From Prorocentrum cordatum (lineage: Eukaryota > Sar > Dinophyceae > Prorocentrales > Prorocentraceae), in assembly GCA_963575745.1 (NCBI GenBank), contig CAUYUJ010008093.1, forward strand, positions 1-42,358: a DNA stretch of 42,358 nucleotides, written 5' to 3'. A model generated the notes under the pieces. That model ran no database searches and was not told the DNA's origin. It saw nothing but the letters and a program-made list of their open reading frames with translations. Every line of letters starts with the position of its first letter. Position 1 is the stretch's first letter. Below, in pieces: positions 37,001 to 42,358 of this stretch. A program made the translations under genes and the position numbers.

Positions 37001-37698
37001 CTTCAGTTACTAATGGGATGGGTGCGGTCTCTTCAGATACGAATGGGATGGGTGTGGTCTATTCTGATATGCATGGGATGGTCTCTTCAGTTACCAATGG
37101 GATGGGTGCGGTCTCTTCAGTTACTAATGGGATGGGCGCGGTCTCTTCAGATACGAATGGGATGGGCGTGGTCTCCTCAGATATGCATGGGATGGTCTCT
37201 TCTGCTATGCCCTCTGATAGGGCCTCTTCTTCTCGAGATATTGAAGTTCCCGGTGAGCGGGGGGGGCCTAGGGACCCCCCCAGGCCCCCCCCGAAGCGTC
37301 GGAGGGTGGCAGTTCCTGGACCTGGACAACAGACGGTGTTTCCTCGAGCGCATCGAGACGCACGTCGGCTTCTGATGTGTTGTACCCCGAGGTGGGAGGA
37401 GAAAAGGACACTTGAGTCAGAATGCTTGCGTTCCCAGTGGAAGTGGAAGGAGGCCTCGAAACTGACACGATTAGGCAGTGCTAAGGGGCAGGCGACGGGT
37501 GAACATCCTTGGTGTTTCATGTTCCAGACGATATTTCCCTCGTTTGTGAATCTGGAGGATCGGTGGTGGAGGGCGTGCTCTTTCTCTACTCTGACTTCGT
37601 TCAGTATTGCAGGCAGTTCCTGGAAGCTTGTACTTTGGGGTCTCTGTTTGACTTGTTTGTTGTCCGTGGAGGAACTGGAGGAAGAGGAGACTACATAA
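34099..37698 (+). CDS. LINE ORF2: APE-type endonuclease and reverse transcriptase
   Basis: Open from the ORF1 stop to 37698 (1,200 codons). The endonuclease motifs are in order: FATLNLQ (Asn 34141-34143), LGVQES (Glu 34240-34242), VVAMDANVEI (Asp near 34540), DYRKGSRREVLDCIL and LSDHALV (34876-34893). A charged helical linker follows. The RT then shows ATGPDGVGAEVV, GFVPKRSCTEI, SADVKQAFQ (catalytic Asp 35911-35913), GGNDSPSLWNL and LLYADNIYIL (36244-36273). The usual second Asp of YADD is Asn here. A thumb-like region follows, then 10-aa repeats (36925-37203) and a basic tail. The protein would nick the target and copy the RNA in place. There is no AUG before the nuclease core, so translation probably depends on ORF1 and the intervening UGA. 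The last ~65 codons overlap the RNase H frame. Confidence 0.9.
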   Translation, partial: RLRAEPTEVRFATLNLQRAGRKDDKAYSVLSRVVYGAHLGWDFLGVQESQNIDVKAQWFVKMGLYYHVSEDRRAMILYRRADSVRGQWASERWCAILAGRILFVSLYLPDASQPEFLEISHCALQAVSLLRKYVCRRYGFCRLVVAMDANVEIQPHLQHEEEVYSGGGLEVVQIQATGTKERERKEKVESLRQEVEDWLVQERMCASNSFGARKPTWFDYRKGSRREVLDCILVPYGSQVSGCSVEFQYVGQQQGAVMRLSDHALVRASLRVASRELARRNHSRRARTLKGWDPLNLSARRSCRQLLDVNLFSCQSMCQAESVIYSCASATECTPKRPARAPERSELLRSLDVQVYQRRAERGTLAYRLLRRKRDREARKFKRANLEWEAERPRKAALKAVKIEGEESVDRERWMEEMMKLKEVCEDEEERMRSIEIVQGLREELQGSPRPQEATLTMVVVLRARARLNPGKATGPDGVGAEVVKALPWRAVRTIKRLFCDILRGIVVPPSSWHRTLTTLLPKSYPICDVSDTRRISVESICKKWYSTCLSILLEPYCLQAGTHASLFGFVPKRSCTEIFAGLKAAAQHASQWGKDRRLVLGSADVKQAFQNTKISTVKRAFDILSIPSWLQYGVLVPMPCEVTSLLFQGLQLPDVGVDTHIRTGGNDSPSLWNLIVVAMWAPLFKLWDEQGIGFHCLDPNSVGEVSASVPVHHLLYADNIYILGSSVEEFRRQVGEMTETLRGWGFEWKIESLEVAFIGFSEKPKHPILVRVRDQMVPFEVVDEMNVLGNSIYCSYREAHQDLRRRIGSARRAFHAHAAYFRSKAVPFSAKCRSYITRVQSILTYGSQGISWDRDSLHSLNVFEGNCLYQMTSPHKPASESWVVWKPARLRIARRMFFEAKCQSAVQRVLYSLWQLGADIASYFGANADCGYQIPESELSPGMVAVSSVTNGMVEVSSVTNGMGAVSSVTNGMGAVSSDTNGMGVVYSDMHGMVSSVTNGMGAVSSVTNGMGAVSSDTNGMGVVSSDMHGMVSSAMPSDRASSSRDIEVPGERGGPRDPPRPPPKRRRVAVPGPGQQTVFPRAHRDARRLLMCCTPRWEEKRTLESECLRSQWKWKEASKLTRLGSAKGQATGEHPWCFMFQTIFPSFVNLEDRWWRACSFSTLTSFSIAGSSWKLVLWGLCLTCLLSVEELEEEETT
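36925..37203 (+). repeat. 30-bp coding minisatellite in ORF2
   Basis: About nine units encode NGMGAVSS(V/D)T-type decapeptides, with a higher-order set of four (GMGAVSSVTN, GMGAVSSDTN, GMGVVYSDMH, GMVSSVTN) appearing twice. The frame is kept. It lies between the RT thumb and the RNase H. Confidence 0.9.
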
Positions 37699-38447
37699 AG
37701 GAGAGGGGGGATGAGATGTTGGCTCGTCCGTTGTCGGCGAAGGAGTCCGAGAAGCTGGCCCAGAGATTGGCCTCGAACAATGAACAGGAGCCGACTTGGG
37801 ATCTGAGTGATGATGGGATCGGTCTGGAGCTGACGGGCGATTCGCTTCTTACCTGTAATTGGATCAACGGTCTCTGGAAGGTTGAAGGAGGAGAAGGAGG
37901 AGATGGGGCTTCTTATCTTAGGCGGGTCGCAAATATTATTTCTCTTTTGGAAGAATTGGAGGAGGAAGGAGTACGACCCCCCTCATGGGGCAATGACTTT
38001 ATTCGACTCATATATCGGGAGAGTAATACAGTAGCTGATGAACTTACCCATCTAGCACGGGAAGGCCAGATATTCAGAGAGCTGTTCCACCACCATATCT
38101 TCCGTCCTGATGTTCAAGACAACTTTCGAGTTATCGGCCTCCGCGGATCCTTCGATGGCGGAGTGTGTGCCCAAGGTGTGGGCGTTGGTTGGTTTCTGCA
38201 GATTGGATATATCCCTCGCTTTCATGATCCGTACCCTGACCCTGACCATAGAGATAAGAGAGCTCGTGTAGTCTCCCTCTTCCCCCAAGCCTCCTCTCCT
38301 TGTCCAATCATATGGGAAGTAGTAGGGCGTTGTGCACAGGCACTCCCCTCCCATAGCAGTATCACTGACGCTGAGCTTTCGGGTCTCGAGGGCCACTTGC
38401 GGGCCGCAGCCCAGGTGGCCCAAGACCTCCAGCTGCAGAGAGACTAG
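37503..38447 (+). CDS. LINE RNase H with circularly permuted motif order
   Basis: A frame open from about 37503, with the first ATG at 37713 (MLARPLSAKES), overlapping the end of ORF2 in the -1 frame. The segments of a type I RNase H are present in the wrong order: ELTGDSLLTCNW (Asp at 37839-37841), YRESNTVADELTHLAREGQ (Asp 38037-38039), then RGSFDGGVCAQGVGVGWFLQ (Asp 38154-38156), then SSITDAELSGLEGHLRAA (Glu 38373-38375). Canonical order is FDGG, Glu, GDS, NxxAD. All four carboxylates are kept and the ORF stops right after the Glu helix. It would degrade LINE RNA in the hybrid. It may be made by a frameshift from ORF2 or by separate initiation, or the frame change is a mutation. The second LINE in the window has the same order. 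Confidence 0.8.
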   Translation, partial: TSLVFHVPDDISLVCESGGSVVEGVLFLYSDFVQYCRQFLEACTLGSLFDLFVVRGGTGGRGDYIKERGDEMLARPLSAKESEKLAQRLASNNEQEPTWDLSDDGIGLELTGDSLLTCNWINGLWKVEGGEGGDGASYLRRVANIISLLEELEEEGVRPPSWGNDFIRLIYRESNTVADELTHLAREGQIFRELFHHHIFRPDVQDNFRVIGLRGSFDGGVCAQGVGVGWFLQIGYIPRFHDPYPDPDHRDKRARVVSLFPQASSPCPIIWEVVGRCAQALPSHSSITDAELSGLEGHLRAAAQVAQDLQLQRD

Positions 38448-38512
38448 GTAGGCACTTAACGGGCGCTGGGGCGCTCGGTGCCTGGTCAGCCTCCCCCCCC
38501 CCAAAAAAAAAA
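38448..38512 (+). other. LINE 3' UTR and C-run/A-run tail
   Basis: Only about 55 bp separate the RNase H stop from a run of about ten C followed by ten A (38503-38512). No AATAAA is seen. The short tail and direct target duplication fit target-primed reverse transcription. Confidence 0.85.
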
Positions 38513-38522
38513 CAAAGGTTGA
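38511..38522 (+). repeat. LINE target-site duplication, 3' copy
   Basis: AACAAAGGTTGA, matching 32467-32478. It continues into CGGTTTACCGCCGG of the hairpin. Confidence 0.85.
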
Positions 38523-38536
38523 CGGTTTACCGCCGG

Positions 38537-39465
38537 CGCCCAGTTGGCAAGAAAAATCTCGACGGAACTTTTGCTGACTTTTGGTCGGTTGAAAATTTTG
38601 TTCTCAAAATTTGAACATTCGTTAGAGCTCTAGTATTTTCCCCCGTGATATTCGATCCAATTCCCGCTCGCCATCTTGATCTCAGCTCGATCGGGTGAAA
38701 ATTACTATCGAAAAGCACTGTGGCGGAATCGGCCGTTTTGAGTCATCTTGATACGCACTGACGGTTTTCTGAACATAACTCGAGCTTTAGGACAAATGCA
38801 GAGCTGGTAAGCACAGCTAATCGATGTAGAATGATTAGGCGCGTTCGCCTGTTGAATCCAGAGGTCTGAACGGTCTGTTAGCCGAGCTCGCAAACCTATT
38901 CGTATTATTCGAGTGATCTTGACAGACACTCTTGGTTTTCTGTACTTAACCCGAGCTGTAGGACAGCTACAGAGCTGATATTTACAGAAACCGATTCAGA
39001 ATTATCAGTTGCGTTTGTATGTCGAATCCAGAGCTCTGAACTCGGTCTGCTGCCCGATCTAGAATCGCGAAACTATTCGTATTGGTCGAGTCATCTTGAG
39101 AAGTGCTCTCGGTTTTCTTCACTGAACTCGCGCTGAGGGGGGCTACAGTGCTGGTGGTCAGAGGAATCGATTTGAAGACTTTAGGCGCGTCCGCCTGTCG
39201 ATCCAGAGCTCGGAACTCGGTCTGCTGCCCGAATTAGGTCTGCGAAACTACTGTATTGTTTGAGTCATTCTGAGAGGTGCTGTCGTTCTTTGCACTGAAC
39301 TCGGGCTGTAGAGGGGCTGCAGGGCAGGTAATGACAGGAGTCGATTCGAAGACATCAGACGCGTCCGCCTGTCGCATTCAGAGGTCGAAAACTATTCACT
39401 ATGAGTCGGAATGTTGGTAGGTGCTGTCGGTTTTCTCAACTTAAGTCGAGCTAGGAAGCTCTACG
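38537..39465 (+). repeat. Module D (truncated) and S178 satellite
   Basis: D starts at TTGGCAAGAAAAATCTCG directly after H. About four S178 units follow and end AAGTCGAGCTAGGAAGCTCT. Confidence 0.8.
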
Positions 39466-39471
39466 AGTCTT

Positions 39472-39505
39472 CCGGCGGTAACCAAGGTTGACGGTTTACC
39501 GCTGG
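39472..39505 (+). repeat. Hairpin H, copy 14
   Basis: CCGGCGGTAA against TTACCGCTGG (a G-T wobble in RNA). The downstream end is altered to CGTCCATTT. Confidence 0.8.
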
Positions 39506-40700
39506 CGTCCATTTCTCTCCCCGACGGTCTCTTTGCCCTCCAGGTTTTGAACGCTACCAATAACTCGTAGAGCTCCCCTTAGCAAGTAACTCGTAGAGCT
39601 TCCCTTAGCAAGTTATTGCTGGAGCCTAAGAGTTATTCCGGGGCGCTGGAGAGCAAGTTGGCAAGACAAATCTCGACGGACCTTTTGGTGACGTTAGAGC
39701 TCTAGTATTTTTTTCCGTGATTTTCGATCTTATTCCCGCTCGCCGTCTTGATCTCAACTCGATCGGGTACCTTTTACTGCCAAAAAGCGTCCCGGCGGGA
39801 TCGGCCGTTTCGAGTCATCTTGATACGCGCTGACGGTTTTCTCAAGATAACTCGAGCTCTAGGACAGCTACAGAGCTGGTAAGCACAACTACTCGATCCA
39901 GAATGATCAGGCGCATTCGGCTGTTGAACCCAGAGGTCTGAACTCGGTCTGCTAGCCGAGCTAGGTCCGTAAACCTCGTATTATTCGAGTCATCTTGACA
40001 GACGCTCTCGGTTTTCTGTACTCAACTCGAGCTACAGGACAGCTACAGAGCTGATACGCACAGAATATGATTCAGAATCATCAGTGGCCGTTGTCTATTG
40101 AATCGAGAGCTCTGAACTCGGTCTGCTGCCCGATCTAGAATCGCGAAACTATTCGTATTGTTCGAGTCATCTTGAGAGATGCCGTCGGTTCTCTGCACTT
40201 AACTCGGGCTGTACAGGGGCTGCATGGCTGGTAATCACTGGAATCGATTCGGAGACATCAGGCGCGTCCGCCTTTCGAATCCAGAGCTCCGAACTCTGTC
40301 TGCTGCCCGAACTACGTCTGCGAAACTATTTGTATTGTTCGAGGCATCCTGAGAGGTGTTGTCGGCTTCCTGCACTTAACTCGGGCTGTGGGGGGGCTGC
40401 AGGGCTGGTAATCACAGGAATCGATTGAGAGACATGAGACGCGTCCGCCTGTCGCATGCAGAGATCTGAACTCGGTCTGATACTCGAGCTAGTTTTGTCA
40501 AACTACCTATATTGTTCGAGTTATCTTGAGAGGTGCTGTCGATTTACGCACGTGACTCGGGCTGTAGCAGAGCTCCAGAGCTCGTACAGAAGAGAATCCA
40601 GAAGCATCGGGGGCGTTCGGCTGTTGCATCGAGAGGTCTGAAATCGCTTGGGCTGAAAAACATTTTTTTTTTCCCGACATATATTGTCAGGAAGCTCTAC
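39506..40700 (+). repeat. Module D with doubled ends, then S178 satellite
   Basis: A short piece containing CCAGGTTTTGAACGCTACC (family A end) leads to two successive CTCGTAGAGCT ends (near 39555 and 39591), D, and about five S178 units up to 40700. No gene. Confidence 0.75.
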
Positions 40701-40718
40701 GAGTCCCCCGGCGGTAAC

Positions 40719-41405
40719 AACATATATTTGGCGCCCTCCGAGCATGGTGAAATCCAGGTGAGCACGGATGATAGTCCGATGGCTGCTGAGAAACTTGCAA
40801 AGCGCATCGCTCTTCATAATATGAAAGCAACCCGTTGGAACCTGGAGGCCCCTGGAATCCCTCTGGAGGTGGTGGGTGACTCGCTTCTCGTGGTTAGCTG
40901 GGCTACGGGACGGTGGCGTGCAGATAATAGATCATATGCGGATAGAATATCAAAAATTATCAATACGCTTGATGGGCTTTGTTGCAGCAGCTATAATATA
41001 CGACCTCCAGCGCCGGGTATGGATCTTATTCGTCATGATTTTCGGGAGTGGAACACTCGTGCCGACGTTCTAACACACCAGGCCCGAGAGGGCCAGATTT
41101 CTAGTTCAGAATGTAGTCCGTATACACATGATTATGAGACAGAATTTTACGTTGCTGCTGCTATCCGGGCTGGTTTCGATGGCGGCGTGTCGTCTGAGGG
41201 ATGTGGGTGCGGTTGCTGGATAGACATAGGCCTCAAACCTCGGTATTGGGATCGACGGGGCCCCGCTCAGCTGATATGGAAGTCAGTTTTTGAGAGGGCT
41301 TGGCTTATTTCTCCGACCACAACTGTTACTGATACAGAACTCAGTGCTTTGGAGTGCATCGTGACTGCGCTCCCACAGGCAGTTCTATGGTTATCACAGA
41401 CTTGA
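40719..41405 (+). pseudogene. RNase H of LINE copy 2, permuted motif order (5'-truncated)
   Basis: The frame is open through the junction into satellite sequence upstream, but element-derived protein begins near IYLAPSEHG. It aligns along its length with the copy 1 RNase H: MAAEKLAKRIA, LEVVGDSLLVVSW (Asp 40878-40880), FREWNTRADVLTHQAREGQ (Asp 41064-41066), RAGFDGGVSSEGCGCGCW (Asp 41178-41180), then VTDTELSALECIVTAL (Glu 41337-41339), and stops shortly after. All four catalytic acids are present in the permuted order. Without RT and 5' end the copy is dead as an element, although the RNase H frame itself is intact. It independently supports the permuted arrangement as a family trait. Confidence 0.8.
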
Positions 41406-41699
41406 TAGTTGCAGTTTCTCTTATTTCATTGTTCTTCCTCATACTATGATTTACTCAGCTTCGCTGGGACTTCTCTTTTCTCTTGCATGTTTAGTTGACT
41501 GCACTTTGATTCATTTCTGTGTGCGTTTGCTCGTTCGCTCATATTTGTGATTGATGATTCATCGCAGCTTCGCTGCTCTGGGTTGTCTTGACTTTAGGTT
41601 CGAATAAGAGCTTTCGCTTCCTGATGACACCTGACCTCATGCTTGCTCGTGGCCCTAGGGCCAGTAGGAGCCTCGCAAAGCCGCAAAAACAAGGGTTGA
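41406..41699 (+). other. 3' UTR of LINE copy 2
   Basis: A T-rich sequence followed by a GGCCCTAGGGCC palindrome (about 41652-41663) and an end reading GCCGCAAAAAC. No polyadenylation signal is clear. Confidence 0.6.
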
Positions 41700-41713
41700 C
41701 GGTTTACCGCCGG

Positions 41714-42358
41714 CGCCCAGTTATTGCTGGAAGCCTAAGAGTAATTCCGGGGCGCTGGAGAGCTAGTTGGCCAGAAAAATCTCGACGGACCTTTTGGTGA
41801 CTTGTGGTCGGTTGAAAATTTTGTTCTCAAAATTCAACCATTCGTTAGATCTCTAGTATTTTTTCCCGTGATATTCGATCATATTCCCGCTCGCCATCTT
41901 GATCTTAGCTCGATCGGGTACCTTTTACTTCCAAAAAGCGTCCCGGCGGGATCGACCATTTCGAGTCATCTTGATACGCGGTGTCGGTTTTCTCAAGATA
42001 ACTCGAGCTTCAGGACAGCTACAGAGCTGGTAAGCACAGCTAATCGACTCAGAATGATCAGACGCGTTCGCCTGTTGAACCCAGAGGTCTGAACTCGGTC
42101 TGTTAGCCGAGCTAGGTTCGCAAACCTATTCGTATTATTCGAGTGATCTTGACAGACGCTCTCGGTTTTCTGCACGTAACTCGAGCTAAAGGACAGCTAC
42201 AGAGCTGATACGTACAGAATCTGATTCAGAATCATCAGTGGCCGTTGTCTATTGAATCTAGAGCTCTGAACTCGGTCTGCTGCCCGATCTAGAATCGCGA
42301 AACTATTTGTATGGTTCGAGATGCTGTAGGTTCTCTGCACTTAATTCGGGCTGTAGGG
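41714..42358 (+). repeat. Module D and S178 satellite to the right edge
   Basis: D starts at TATTGCTGGAAGCCTAAGAG after H. About two S178 units follow and the array continues beyond the window. Confidence 0.8.

Larger units (their letters stand above)
32479..38510 (+). mobile_element. Full-length LINE (non-LTR retrotransposon), copy 1
   Basis: About 6 kb with a 5' UTR, ORF1, an endonuclease-RT ORF, a permuted RNase H frame, a short 3' UTR and a CCCCCCCCCCAAAAAAAA-type tail. It is bounded by an 11-12-bp target duplication and sits in the loop of hairpin H. Composition is near 50% GC, unlike the Helitron. It appears fairly young apart from one UGA between ORF1 and ORF2 and one frame change before the RNase H. 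Confidence 0.9.
32459..38536 (+). repeat. Hairpin H, copy 13, split by a LINE
   Basis: The left arm CCGGCGGTAA is at 32459-32468 and the right arm TTACCGCCGG at 38527-38536. Removing the LINE and one copy of the target duplication restores an ordinary H copy of the CAAAGGTTGACGGT class. Confidence 0.9.
40719..41699 (+). mobile_element. 5'-truncated LINE, copy 2, different subfamily
   Basis: About 970 bp holding only the RNase H end and a ~290-bp 3' UTR. The protein is roughly one-third identical to copy 1 by eye and the 3' UTRs are unrelated, so it is a second subfamily. The flanks share only AACAA (5' at about 40716-40720), compatible with a short target duplication or microhomology at a truncated 5' end. 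Confidence 0.8.
40708..41713 (+). repeat. Hairpin H, copy 15, split by the second LINE
   Basis: The left arm is at 40708-40717 and the right arm at 41704-41713. The 3' junction (A-rich end, then ACAAGGGTTGACGG) falls at the same hairpin position as the junction of LINE copy 1. Confidence 0.85.

Noticed and set aside
37510-37700. Programmed -1 frameshift site
   Set aside because: Runs such as TATTTCCC and CTTTCTC do not form a proper slippery heptamer in the ORF2 frame, so it is left as an open question.

Overview
The window looks like nuclear DNA of a GC-biased microalgal protist, most likely a dinoflagellate. It holds no recognisable host housekeeping gene, rRNA or tRNA and consists almost entirely of mobile elements and repeats. 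The dinoflagellate call rests on a 17/21 match to the trans-spliced dinoflagellate leader upstream of the largest gene, on a non-LTR retrotransposon whose polymerase core reads YADN, and on long complex satellite arrays. Each clue is suggestive rather than decisive.

Region 1 (1-14953, minus strand) is a very GC-rich Helitron-type rolling-circle transposon. One giant RepHel protein (at least ~4,500 aa) is spread over three minus-strand reading frames joined by apparent frameshifts near 6660 and 1697. From its N-terminus it carries a 31-aa repeat array, poly-Glu blocks, short linear-motif repeats, zinc fingers including a CW-like one, a DUF6570-like region, the HUH/Y2 Rep nuclease and a PIF1-type helicase that runs off the left edge. 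Its probable start codon sits in a run of back-to-back hairpins with the same loop but unrelated stems. Farther upstream are a relic leader, a long low-complexity tract and a perfect 33-nt palindrome where the composition changes abruptly.

Region 2 (about 14954-42358) is a modular repeat array of four components: a ~372-389-bp family A (15752-20340), a ~178-bp satellite (S178), a leader module D with inverted-repeat ends, and a second module E with related ends. The modules are punctuated by about 15 copies of one hairpin, called H here: CCGGCGGTRA, a 13-14-nt loop, then TYACCGCCGG. The stem shows a compensatory A-T/G-C change.

Three transposons sit inside this array. (i) 26326-30121, minus strand: a Penelope-like element with ~370-bp direct terminal repeats, a Gag-like ORF and a GIY-YIG nuclease placed before the expected reverse transcriptase, which is deleted. 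(ii) 32479-38510, plus strand: a full-length LINE with ORF1, an APE-type endonuclease plus reverse transcriptase, and a C-terminal RNase H. (iii) 40719-41699, plus strand: a 5'-truncated LINE of a different subfamily.

The main discoveries are as follows. Both LINEs carry an RNase H whose motif order is circularly permuted (GDS, then NxxAD, then FDGG, then the Glu helix). Both LINEs join the array at the same nucleotide in the loop of hairpin H. ORF1 and the endonuclease-RT ORF are in one frame separated by a single UGA, with no AUG before the nuclease core.
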